NCBI GenBank assembly: GCA_950097015.1
Contig: CATNEN010000005.1
Location: 434,001 to 498,000, forward strand
Source of the DNA: Macrostomum hystrix
Taxonomy: Eukaryota > Platyhelminthes > Macrostomidae
Direction: 5' to 3'
Length of the DNA: 64,000 nucleotides
How positions within the stretch are numbered: position 1 is the first letter of the stretch; each line of letters begins with the position of its first letter. The notes beneath the pieces are model-generated. The model searched no databases. It was not told the origin of the DNA and worked only from the letters and a program-made list of their open reading frames with translations. A program made the translations under genes and the position numbers. This document shows positions 1 to 10,675 of the stretch, in pieces.

Positions 1-1871
1 GCCGTCTCGCTGCTCCGGCCTCACTGCCGGACTCATCCAGGCCCTGCTGCGATTAGCTGGCCAGGATAATCAGCTGTGGCGCGAGGCCGATTTGGTAAGA
101 AGCAAACTAGCGCTTCTAATGTACATCATTTTCTGAACAACCACCTCATCAGTCCGAATGTACATTCCTTCCTAACCAACCACAAACCTGCTCGAATGTA
201 CATCCTTTACTGAACAACCACCTCATCAGTCCGAATGTACATTCCTTCCTAACCAACCACAAACCTGCTCGAATGTACATCCTTTTCTGAGTACTTACCT
301 CACCATCCGGAATGTACATACTTTCCTGACCAATAAGTGTGAATGCATGTTTCTCACCAAACAACCCCCGAGTGTACATCCCTTCAACTAACAACATAAA
401 TTTTACTGTCTGAAATGCGTAACCAATGTATAACGCATTAATCCGACTGCACATTCGAGCTCGACTGAAAACTATAAGTACAATTTTGTTGCCAGATTCG
501 TCGCGCCTGTTTCTCAGTACTATCTAACGCCGCCCTGACTAGTTCTGAGCTTCGTTCTAGCCTAGTTAAAAGCCGTTTTCTTGATCGCTTCTACACTCTA
601 CCCTCTGGCGAACAGCAGCTGTCTAAGGCAGCAAAATCGGCCGCCGCTGATTGGCTGCGACTTCTAGCCAATCTGAGCGTCTCCCCTGAAGGTCAAGTGG
701 CGCTATTGAGCCAGCCGGCCTGTCTACAGAAACTGTGCGAGCTGGCAACGACTAACGATTTGAGGCGACAGGTGTCTACTTACGTGCTTTTGTTCTTAGT
801 ATACATATCATGAATCATTTTTTAATATCTACAAACCTCATCTGGGTCACAAACCCAGCCTCAGCTAGGACACCACCCCATCCTCAGCTAGCACACCACT
901 CCATCCTCAGCTAGCACACCACCCCATCCTCAGCTAGCACACCACCCCATTCTCAGCTAGCACACCACCCCATCCTCAGCTAGCACACCACCCCATCCTC
1001 AGCTAGCACACCACCCCATCCTCAGCTAGCACACCACCCCATCCTCAGCTAGCACACCACCCCATCCTCAGCTAGCACACCACCCCATCCTCAGCTAGCA
1101 CACCACCCCATCCTCAGCTAGCACACCACCCATCCTCAGCTAGCACACCACCCCATCCTCAGCTAGCACACCACCCCATCCTCAGCTAGCACACCACCCC
1201 ATCCTCAGCTAGCACACCACCCCATCCTCAGCTAGCACACCACCCATCCTCAGCTAGCACACCACCCCATCCTCAGCTAGCACACCACCCCATCCTCAGC
1301 TAGCACACCACCCCATCCTCAGCTAGCACACCACCCCATCCTCAGCTAGCACCCCACCCCATCCTCAGCTAGCACACCACCCCATTGTGTCCCGCAGTGC
1401 CGCGCCCTGCTATGCCTGCGCAACTTGGCCTGCCACCCCGGCTTGCGCATGCGCATCCTGGCCTGTCAGCAGCAGCTCACCGACTGCCTGCAATCGGCTC
1501 TGCAGGCCTGCCAGCGTCTGTTGCGTAATCAACGCCAGCCCAACAGGCCTAAGCTTCGTTCCGTTCAGCAACAACAGCAGCAGCAGCCCGTCAGTTTACG
1601 ATCATCAACTAGCCAAGCCGCTGCTCGCGAGACTCGAGTCCTGGCCCTCACAGTGTCCCTGCTCCGATCGCTGATGCACGCCAATCAGCGAGCTCGCGCA
1701 CAGTTGCGCAATGTTGCCGGCCTAAAAGAAACCCTGGCTAGCATTTTCGAGACACTGCTTGCCTCTGTGTCAGTTTCAACAGGCCATCAGCTGCTAGATG
1801 GCTTATCGCCGGAGGAAGCCGCTATTCTGATGCGAGATCTAAAACTGGCACTGGCCGCATTGCAGCCGTAG
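1..1871 (+). CDS. RTTN: Rotatin-like protein, C-terminal part (5' end lies outside window)
   Basis: Three exons read through in one frame: 1-94, 496-771 and 1398-1871 (stop TAG). Donors are GTAAGA at 95 and GTGTCT at 772; acceptors end at 495 (TTGCCAG) and 1397 (CCCGCAG). Both joins are phase 0. The product is an alpha-helical, Leu-rich, armadillo-like chain with motifs such as WLRLLANLSVSPEGQ and LLCLRNLACHP. Its spacing resembles the C-terminal armadillo repeats of rotatin, a large centriole and cilium protein. That name is an inference from remembered family features; another large ARM-repeat protein is possible. A CAG-encoded glutamine run lies in the last exon. Both introns are filled by tandem repeats. 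A poly(A) signal AATAAA lies at 1943-1948. Confidence 0.55.
115..430. repeat. Tandem repeat in rotatin-like intron
   Basis: Repeated CGAATGTACATCC / AACCACCTCATCAG modules occur about every 30-40 bp, with a higher-order duplication near 140-290. It fills most of the intron between 95 and 495. Confidence 0.8.
865..1385. repeat. 23-bp minisatellite, about 22 copies
   Basis: The unit begins CCTCAGCTAGCACACCACCC and is nearly perfect; two units are one base short. It occupies the second visible intron of the rotatin-like gene and ends a few bases before the acceptor at 1397. Confidence 0.95.
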
Positions 1872-1942
1872 AAATACTGCCTGCTCTCTTCTGAAATCTA
1901 TTGTATTTGATTGCGGTATTGTTAATGCCAAATTCGTTTTAC

Positions 1943-1948
1943 AATAAA
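1943..1948 (+). terminator. Poly(A) signal of the rotatin-like gene
   Basis: AATAAA 72 bases after the stop codon, followed by a T/G-rich stretch. Confidence 0.7.
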
Positions 1949-2559
1949 TGGTGCTTCTTTCTAGCTTGTAACATTGCCAGCAGTTGTAGGAAAAACTGAC
2001 TTGACGCGCTGATTGGTCAGCGAGGGAGGGAGGTTGGGGGTTGGCTGAGGTTGGTGTGTACTTTGGTGTAGGTGGTGTATGCGGGGGCTGGATGTACAGG
2101 GTAACGTGGGTAGGGTTTTCTGGCGTAAGCCATCCTACTGCAACCAGCTTATTTATGCCTATTTCAATAAATTTTTACAAAGCACAAGTCCTTAAGCTGG
2201 ATTTTTCTTTAATTTAGACTTGCGTCATTCTTTTGTCAGTTTTTTTAATACTTAATTATTGCTATACTTTATTTTAAGCTTTGTATTTTATTTGATGAGC
2301 AAATTCAAATTCTTAAATTTCAGTGTTATAAATGCCGTCCATTTTTAGCTAGCGTTAACAAAAACATTTTTAATGCGTCTACGTGGCATCTTGTCAAAGT
2401 TGTCAAGCATTCAGTTGACCTGACTTCCTACCTGTTTCCTACTTTTATTTGGCTAATTATAAACTAAATGAACGACATGCTAGCAATCAGCTTTTTTTCG
2501 GCATGATACTGTTTACAGTGTGTTTGTCACAAATATTATCTATCTTTCCTCGCCTTAAC

Positions 2560-2795
2560 TTCTTTGTCTTGCTTGTCTTTGCCGTACTTTAACACCTTCA
2601 GTCTTTGTCTTCCATGCACCAACTCTTTAAGTCTTCGTCTTCTATGCATCAGCTCTATCAGTCTTTGTTTTCCATGCATCAGCTCTTACAGTCTTTGTCT
2701 TCCATGCCACTTCTTTTTCTGTATTTATCTTCCACCAGCTCTAAGTCTTAGTCTTCCATCAAATCTTTCCTAAATCTACCAGTCTTTGTTTTGGT
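2560..2795. repeat. Degenerate ~30-33 bp tandem repeat
   Basis: Imperfect repeats of CAGTCTTTGTCTTCCATGCA lie just upstream of the COMMD3-like coding exon. The rest of 1949-2880 is AT-rich and shows no gene. Confidence 0.75.
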
Positions 2796-2911
2796 GTTTT
2801 GACCTGTCTATTTAGTCACCCTTTAGTCTAAAATTAAGATGGAAATCAATAATTTTTATTTTTCTTGTTACAGAGCATCGACTAAGATTGCTGCACATTA
2901 GTAACAAAGCA

Positions 2912-3511
2912 ATGGAAATTCCTCATCAATTTGTCACTATTCTTCGGCTCTGCTCAGAGCAATTTCCAATTGAACGTTTTCGTCGCTTATGCGAAGCCGC
3001 CTGCTACGTCGTGATGGCCGATAATAATGGCAGCAACAGGAGCAGCGGCGACAGGAAAGACGCCTCGTTGCCGTCTGATCCAGCCGAGAAGGAGCTGTGC
3101 TCTGTTCTCTGTGCTATTCTACTTGAAATCCTCAGCCGTAGCGGCGGCGGTGGCGCGGTGAGGATGCTTCTAGCCGGCATCGAAGAGCGCGGCGCCCTGC
3201 CAGCCGATTACCTGGCTGCGTTTTCTGAAACTGTCAACTCCGCCTGGCCTAATCTTGAGCGCTGCGCCTTGCTTATGTCCGTCGATTCTATGAGATCGAA
3301 AACGAATCACATTGTTGACACTCGATGGAGATTAGACTATGAGACTGGTTCCGCTAGTGAAGATTCGATTCGCTATCAGATTGGCCTGGTGACCGAGCGG
3401 CAGCCGGATGTGCTGTTTAGCTGCAGTCGGCACCAGCTGTTGAACCTGCTCAATCAGACTAGAGAAGCTCTAAGAGCTGTTGAATCTGCCGCTTCTGATT
3501 CTATTCGATAG
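2912..3511 (+). CDS. COMMD3: COMM domain protein, COMMD3-like
   Basis: A single coding exon of 199 codons, the usual length for COMMD3. The C-terminal part (from about residue 130) has the COMM-domain signature: the segment IVDTRWRLDY, then the FSCSRHQLLNLLNQTREAL helix. This parallels the WRLEY and FSCS..QL..L pattern specific to COMMD3. COMMD proteins form the Commander complex with CCDC22/CCDC93 and act in endosomal recycling and copper/NF-kB control. The start is the first ATG after an acceptor (TTGTTACAG, ending at 2879). The frame is open back to that acceptor, so a few more N-terminal residues from an upstream exon cannot be excluded. A poly(A) signal lies at 3744-3749. It sits in tandem between the rotatin-like gene and ATIC, only 503 bases from ATIC. 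Confidence 0.8.
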   Translation: MEIPHQFVTILRLCSEQFPIERFRRLCEAACYVVMADNNGSNRSSGDRKDASLPSDPAEKELCSVLCAILLEILSRSGGGGAVRMLLAGIEERGALPADYLAAFSETVNSAWPNLERCALLMSVDSMRSKTNHIVDTRWRLDYETGSASEDSIRYQIGLVTERQPDVLFSCSRHQLLNLLNQTREALRAVESAASDSIR

Positions 3512-3743
3512 ATTGTCACTTTAGAATTGAGGCAGTTAAATTTTAGGACTCATTAAATATTTAATGTGCCCGTATTAGTCGATTGACAATTTATTTTGGC
3601 ATAATACTCGTACTATCGGATTTTTTATCAAAATCTTCTTGATTGTTTATTGATCAACTTGTTTTCCAGTATTCTAGTGTAAATCATGCAATACTTATCT
3701 TTGTTGCAAACAAATTCTAGGTTTTTTACAGTTCTGTGTCCTA

Positions 3744-3749
3744 AATAAA
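3744..3749 (+). terminator. Poly(A) signal of the COMMD3-like gene
   Basis: AATAAA 233 bases after the stop codon, before the start of ATIC. Confidence 0.65.
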
Positions 3750-4014
3750 ATTGGTGCTAAATTTTAACAAAGCTTTTGTGATTTTCTTAAAATATTATTG
3801 TAGTCGTATTTCTGCATTTTACATTTAATCTAACAAAGACATCGAGAGTTCTAATCCTTGACCCAGGTGTAAGTAATTTATTCGCCATTGCACTACAGCT
3901 ACATTAACATTACATCACTACAATTTAACACTACTGTCAAAATACTTTCAGATTTTTTAGGTTTAATCCATTTTTATTTTTACTTTATATGAAAAGAAGC
4001 AAACAAATATTAAC

Positions 4015-7000
4015 ATGGAACAAGTTGACATTGATATTATGCCAGCTGGCGATGCTAAAGGCTCATCTAATGGTCGTCGTTTGGCTCTGCTTAGCGTGAC
4101 TGACAAATCTGGCTTGGTAGATTTCGCGCGTCAGTTGGTGCATGCGCACAACTATGACTTGGTGTCGTCAGGTGGAACTGCCACTGTGCTGTCTGAAGCT
4201 GGCATACCTGTGCAAGAGGTAACTGCTTTTGTGAAATGATAACACGCTTAGGTAACCGCACTCGAGATTCTACGCTAGACTTCAAATGCAGAGTATGAAA
4301 CAAGTAGCTTCTACGGACTGCTCCGAAGGATTAGTTCCACAATTTTAACTAAAACCGCAGAATTAGTATAGTGAACTAGCAGTCATTTCCCCTTTTCTCA
4401 GTAGATTAACCAGCGATAAATTCTCTAAGAGTATGAAACAAGTAGCTTCTACTGACTGCTCCGAAGGACGAGTTCCACATTTTTAACTAAAACCTAAGAA
4501 TTAGTATAGTGAACTAGCAGTCATTTCCCCTTTTCTCAGTAAATTAACCAGCGATAAATTCTCTAAGAGTATGAAACAAGTAGCTTCTACTGACTGCTCC
4601 GAAGGATGAGTTCCACAATTTTAACTAAAACCTAAGAATTAGTATAGTGAACTAGCAGTCATTTCCCCTTTTCTCAGTAAATTAACCAGCGATAAATTCT
4701 CTAAGAGTATGAAACAAGTAGCTTCTACTGACTGCTCCGAAGGATGAGTTCCACAATTTTAACTAAAACCTCAGAATTAGTATAGTGAACTAGCAGATCA
4801 CTCCCCTTAATTTGTGTAAATTTAAGTAGCTATAAATTCCTCACCATTTACCCTCACCCACCAAATTAGTACAATAGATAGAGGACCAACGATTCTTTAA
4901 TCTGCACCCTACCATTGTCCCAGGTCAGCGATCTAACCGGCTATCCCGAAATGCTTGGCGGCCGCGTCAAAACACTTCACCCGGCTGTTCACGCCGGCAT
5001 TCTGGCTCGCGCCGACAATGCCAACGATTCCGCCGACATGGCCTCTCGCAACCTGCGCTTCATCGACATGGTCGTATGCAACCTGTACGCCTTCCAATCA
5101 CTGGTTGCTATGGGCGCTGAACCTAATCAGGCCATTGAGAGTGTCGACATTGGCGGCGTGGCTCTGCTGCGAGCGGCGGCTAAGAATCACCTACGCGTCA
5201 CTGTGGTCTGCCGACCGCAGGACTACGACGAGATTCTGGCCGACATGGCGGCCTCCGATAGTGGACACGTGGTCTCTCTGGCCACTCGCAAGCGGCTGGC
5301 TGTGCAAGCTTTCGCGCACACCTCTGATTACGATGCCGCTATTGCTGGCTACTTTGGTCGTGCGTATTTTGGCGAATTTCGCGACGTCAACTTTATTCCG
5401 TTGAGGTAATATTGATGAAATAACTATTTAAATTGATTAATCAATAGCTCGTGTAGTTACTGCGGTCTGTACGCCCCCCAGCCGACAATACTATTAACGT
5501 AAGGGTATTTCAAATACCCACTACCTACTACACGATACCTCCCTAACCGAATAACCGATTTTCGTGAAATTCCACTAAATGGCTCAAAATTTTCCGCAAA
5601 TTACGATGAGCGAACTTTCAAATTCGTCTGACGTCAGCATCGTCGTGATATTCAGCGATTCTTGTCGAAGACCCTATAACAAGGGCCAGGAAAATTGCTC
5701 TGTATGAACCTCAATGGAGAATCCATTTTAGTTCAATAAGAAATCAAACAATATAATATAAGTAATCGACGACATAGCTACATGATGAATCTGTAAGAGC
5801 TGGAATATTACGCATTTTCCCCGACTAGAATCGTTGTAATCTCAACGACGCCGATGCTTTGCAATTCTGGAATATGTTTGACTTGATGAAGCGGAGAATT
5901 CTAGACCGTGTTCCTGATTTTTAAGGCGATTGTTTGAATATATTTAAGTGGATACATATAACGGCATAGCTGGGGGGAAAGGACGCCCGCGCCCAGCCAA
6001 TCAGGTGGCGGCGCGGGGCACGCAGATCGGGGGTGGTAGGTACGGGGTGAAAGGCGAGACAAATGTCGAGCAGCCTCAACCGACACTTCTGCTTAAAAGC
6101 CTCAGGAGTTTAGGCATTCAAAATATCTTATTCAAAATATTATTTCATCCCTTGTCTTAACTCCCATCTCAGGTACGGTATGAATCCTCACCAGGTGCCG
6201 GCCAGCATCTCACATCCGTTGGGCCTACCGCTTCCCATCGTCATCCTGTGCGGCTCGCCAAGCTATGTCAACCTTTTGGACACGTTGAACGCCTGGCAAT
6301 TGGTTCAGGAGCTTCGCTCGGCTCTGTCGGCACCCGCTGCCGCATCGTTTAAGCACGTCTCGCCAGCCGGCGCTGCCATTGGTGAGATTTTAGTTTATAT
6401 AATGTCTTGTATATCTGGCAACGAGAAGGCAGCGTCTTAATCTTAATAAGCTACCCAGTATAGAAATCTTGTATGGAAGAAACATAGATTATATATTTTT
6501 CAACACATATCGGATGACGCAATAGCCTAATAGCTACTAAAAGTAGTGTTCTACACATTTCGGTGTCAAATTTTGCAGGAATTCCGCCAATTGACGCTGA
6601 AACAGCGGCCGCCTGCATGGTGGCCGACCTAGCCGCTGAGCTGACACCGCTGGCCATCGCCTACGCTCGCGCCCGCTCGGCCGACCGGATGTCGTCGTTC
6701 GGCGATTTTATCGCTCTATCGGACGAATGCGACCTGGCCACGGCCAGGGTGATCTCGCGCGAAGTCTCCGACGGCGTTGTGGCGCCCGGCTACTCGACCG
6801 AGGCGTTGGAATTGTTGCGCAAGAAGAAGGGAGGCAAATATCTGATCCTCACCATGGATCCCAATTATAGACCGGGTGAGCCGCACACTGCTGCTGCTGC
6901 TTCTGCAGCTGCTGCTGATGCTTTAAGGCTAGCCGAAGAGTGACTGATAAAAAAAGAGATAAAGAGTGAAATTGAAGAGAAAGGGGGAGATTGAAGAGAG

Positions 7001-7999
7001 AGGGGGGTAGATTGAAGAGAGAGGGGGTAGATTGAAGAGAGAGGGGGTAGATTAAAGAGAGAGGGTGTAGATTGAAGAGAGAGGGGGAGATTAAAGAGAG
7101 AGGGGGGTAGATTGAAGAGAGAGGGTGGTAGATTGAAGAGAGGGCTGATTGAAGAGAAGGGAAGATTCAACAGTGAGAGGGAAAGATTGAAGACCGGGGG
7201 GTAGATTAAATAGAGGGGAGGTAGTATAAGGAGACGAAATTGTATGCCGGAGAGACCATGAGATCAGGATCAAGCCAGCTGCAGAAAACGGCCAGGTTTG
7301 AGCACAAAAGTAGAGGATGAAAACTCAAAGCTGTAAACCAGGGGGTCACAGCTCGCTCCCGTCCAATCCGCAGCTCTCGACGAGTCGCGCATCGTCTACG
7401 GCCTCCGCCTGCAGCAGCGTCGCAACGATGCCCGCATCGATCCGGCCGAGATGTTCGCCGACATGCCGCCAGACGCCAAGCGAGACCTCACCGTGGCCAC
7501 CCTGGCAGCCAAGTACACTCAGTCGAACAGTGTCTGCTTGGCCAAGGACGGCCAGGTCATTGGCATCGGAGCCGGGCAGCAGTCTCGGGTCCACTGCACC
7601 CGACTGGCCTCCGGCAAGGCCGACAACTGGTGGCTTCGGCGGCACCCGCGAGCTGCCGAGCTGCGCTTCAAACGCGGCGTCAAACGGCCGGAGATTGCCA
7701 ACTATATTGACAGGTTCGTTGCCGACGAGCTTAGCCCCAGCGATGCCGAACTGCTGGAGGAGGCCACAGCTCCGTTGACCAACGAAGAGCGTCGAGCCTG
7801 GCTAGACAAGCTCGCCGGTGTCTGCCTGAGTTCGGACGCGTTCTTCCCATTTCGGGATAGCATCGATCGGGCTGTGAAATCCGGCGTGAGATTCGTATCG
7901 GCTCCGGGCGGTTCGGCCAATGACGCCGAAGTCATCGCCGCCTGTCAGGAGCACGGCGTCCAGATTGCGTTCTCCAACACTCGCCTGTTTCATCACTGA
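4015..7999 (+). CDS. ATIC: Bifunctional purine synthesis enzyme ATIC (AICAR formyltransferase / IMP cyclohydrolase)
   Basis: Five exons: 4015-4218, 4924-5405, 6173-6381, 6579-6875, 7374-7999. They total 1818 nt, or 605 residues (human enzyme 592). All joins keep frame (phases 0, 2, 1, 1) with GT-AG ends. The N-terminal MGS-like IMP cyclohydrolase domain shows [20 protein letters not shown] and [16 protein letters not shown]. The C-terminal formyltransferase has [11 protein letters not shown] with the catalytic Lys-His pair at about residues 289-290, then [45 protein letters not shown] and the terminal RLFHH. It catalyses the last two steps of de novo purine synthesis in the cytosol (AICAR to FAICAR to IMP). 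No residue looks broken, so the gene is probably active. Introns 1 and 4 hold tandem repeats. A poly(A) signal lies at 8201-8206. Confidence 0.98.
4291..4797. repeat. 138-bp tandem repeat in ATIC intron 1
   Basis: Copies start at GAGTATGAAACAAGTAGC at 4291, 4429, 4567 and 4705, exactly 138 bp apart. The copies are nearly identical and the fourth is incomplete at its end. Confidence 0.95.
5406..6172. other. ATIC intron 2, no gene seen
   Basis: 767 bp between donor GTAATA and acceptor CATCTCAG. It includes a GC-rich patch around 5965-6065, with a short ORF on each strand lacking any recognisable family. No tandem array. Confidence 0.7.
6955..7230. repeat. Purine-rich minisatellite in ATIC intron 4
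   Basis: Units of about 20 bp built on GAGAGAGGGGGTAGATTGAA with length variation. The plus strand is almost purely purine. Confidence 0.9.
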
Positions 8000-8200
8000 C
8001 CGTCAGATTTCTAAGAAATCTAACAATATAAACAAATAATCTCCATCTCTAAGTCCATACCAGTGACTATACCAGTTCCAATTTATTGATTTTGTTAGTT
8101 GAAGCTTATAATAGCATTCAAAAATCATCCGAGTAATCTCAATACTTTTTTGTAGCAACTAATTGGTTAACAGCTTTTTGTTCCCCTCTGTCTGAGTCGC

Positions 8201-8206
8201 AATAAA
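8201..8206 (+). terminator. Poly(A) signal of ATIC
   Basis: AATAAA about 200 bases after the ATIC stop, followed by T-rich sequence. Confidence 0.7.
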
Positions 8207-8374
8207 CATTTCTACTTTTTTCAATAATTGTTATATTTATATTATTTCTTGTTATCTCCATTACAATCACGCACCAACTATTGAAATAGACTAGCCAAGT
8301 TCATTAAATGAACCTATCTCTTGAAGTTGTATTTAATTGTTTTCATGCTTTTGTCATTCTTAAAACGGTACTCA

Positions 8375-9360
8375 TCTGATAAGCTGACACTTCAGTATCA
8401 ATGACTCATCTGATGAGCTGACACTTCAGTATCAATGACTCATCTGATGAGCTGACACTTCAGTATCAATGACTCATCTGATGAGCTGACACTTCAGTAT
8501 CAATGACTCATCTGATGAGCTGACACTTCAGTATCAATGACTCATCTGATGAGCTGACACTCCAGTATTAATGACTCATCTGATGACCTGACACTCCAGT
8601 ATCAATGACTCATCTGATGACCTGACACTTCGGTATCAATGACTCATCTGATGAGCTGACACTTCAGTATCAATGACTCATCTGATGAGCTGACACTTCA
8701 GTATTAATGACACATCTGATGAGCTGACACTCCAGTATCAATGACTCATCTGATGACCTGACACTTCAGTATTAATGACTCATCTGATGAGCTGACACTC
8801 CAGTATCAATGACTCATCTGATGACCTGACACTTCGGTATCAATGACTCATCTGATGAGCTGACACTTCAGTATTAATGACACATCTGATGAGCTGACAC
8901 TTCAGTATCAATGACTCATCTGATAAGCTGACACTTCAGTATCAATGACTCATCTGATGAGCTGACACTTCAGTATCAATGACTCATCTGATGAGCTGAC
9001 ACTTCAGTATCAATGACTCATCTGATGAGCTGACACTTCAGTATCAATGACTCATCTGATAAGCTGACACTTCAGTAACAATGACTCATCTGATGACCTG
9101 ACACTTCAGTATCAATGGCTCATCTGATGACTTGACACTTCAGTATCAGTGACTCATCTGATGACCTGACACTTCAGTATCAATGGCTCATCTGATGAGC
9201 TGACACTTCAGTAACAATGACTCATCTGATGAGCTGACACTTGAGTATCAATGACTCATCTGATAAGCTGACACTTGAGTATCAATGACTCATCTGATGA
9301 CCTGACACTTCAGTATCAATGACTCATCTGATGACCTGACACCTCAGTAACAATGACTCA
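8375..9360. repeat. 34-bp tandem array carrying an AP-1-type site in nearly every unit
   Basis: About 29 copies of a 34-bp unit starting GACTCATCTGATGAGCTGAC. Each junction forms ATGACTCAT, the bZIP (AP-1/Maf) consensus TGACTCA. Variants such as GATGACCTGAC and GATAAGCTGAC are interspersed in blocks. It lies between the convergent ATIC and UBL7 genes. Confidence 0.95.
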
Positions 9361-10020
9361 TTATTAAATATATAACTGGATTGACAGATGTATTGATAAT
9401 GATTGATTTATTGATCAATCAATCGATAAAATGTGCGCAGAAATCTACTTGTATTATTGTAGCTCGACTAAAAGCAAATGAATTGTCGAAAACTTGGTAA
9501 CTAGACAAAGCGACAATATGGCACTTATTGTACGAGCTACATAAATACACTAATGCATAATCATTAGGCGTTAAAACAAATTTAATAAGTCGTTTTTCGA
9601 ATTATCTTCTTAAACAAAACAAAGCGTAGGAGAACAAGAAGATTAAAGTCTTCATGTTTTTTCTCGACAAAGTTTATTTATATCAGGTAAAAACAGAATC
9701 AAACAAGGTAGAAAATAACTTTAATAAAACAAAGCAATGACAGCACAACCACAACGGCTAAACTTTGTGCTTAAATGGTACAGTGGATTAAAGAAGGGAA
9801 GAAATAAAACCGACTTCTTTTAATAGTTATTTTCAAGCATTGAAACTAGCCCATAGGGAAGCGAACATAAATGTGAGTAGTAAATTAACTAGCAAAACAG
9901 AGACCCACAACAAAATAAGACTGGACAGGACGGCTAACCCTTGATATAGATATTTCTGGCTTGGAGTCAATACATAAATTGGAAGCTGCAATGCCATGGA
10001 TAATCCTCCATCGATTCAAT
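9361..10020. other. Intergenic AT-rich spacer, nothing recognised
   Basis: Between the 34-bp array and the 63-bp array. No reading frame or RNA gene that I can support. Confidence 0.6.
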
Positions 10021-10550
10021 TCTAAACCATCGTTCCCTTGTAGATTAATTCACTGTTAATCCACGGCAAATCTCTCATAATTCGCTGCTAATCTATCGCT
10101 AAAAATAATGATTCACTGATAATCCATGGATAATCCCTTAAAACTCGCTGCTAATCTATCGCAAAAAATATAGATTCACTAATAATCCATGGATAATCCC
10201 TTAAAACTCGCTGCTAATCTATCGCAAAAAATATAGATTCACTAATAATCCATGGATAATCCCTTAAAACTCGCTGCTAATCTATCGCTAAAAATATAGA
10301 TTCACTGATAATCCATGGATAATCCCTTAAAACTCGCTGCTAATCTATCGCTAAAAATATAGATTCACTGATAATCCATGGATAATCCCTTAAAACTCGC
10401 TGCTAATCTATCGCTAAAAATATAGATTCACTGATAATCCATGGATAATCCCTTAAAACTCGCTGCTAATCTATCGCTAAAAATATAGATTCACTGATAA
10501 TCCATGGATAATCCCTTAAAACGCGCTGCTAATCAATCGTTAAATGTTTA
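10020..10550. repeat. 63-bp tandem repeat downstream of UBL7
   Basis: Copies of CTGCTAATCTATCGC start at 10148, 10211, 10274 and onward in 63-bp steps, about 8 copies. Each unit contains TAATCCATGGATAAT, an almost perfect palindrome. Confidence 0.93.
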
Positions 10551-10629
10551 ATCCATTTGCTACTAATCCACGGATAATACCCAAGACTCACTGCTAGGCT
10601 CGTTTTTCATCGTAATTAATCCCAATCTA

Positions 10630-10635
10630 TTTATT
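10630..10635 (-). terminator. Poly(A) signal of the UBL7-like gene
   Basis: AATAAA on the minus strand about 40 bases past the stop; a second copy lies at 10667-10672, four bases after the stop. Confidence 0.55.
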
Positions 10636-10675
10636 ACTAAACTAAGCATTCATTAGACTCGGTACATTTATTAGT

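Noticed and set aside
865-1385. CRISPR-like regular repeats
   Set aside because: Units are directly adjacent with no unique spacers, and the genome is eukaryotic.
7317-7778. 153-codon ORF overlapping ATIC exon 5
   Set aside because: Shadow frame of the conserved ATIC exon, which reads in another frame.
8375-9360. CTGATGAG words in the 34-bp array look like the hammerhead ribozyme core
   Set aside because: The units lack the matching GAAA core strand and stem II in the right place, so no hammerhead can be drawn.
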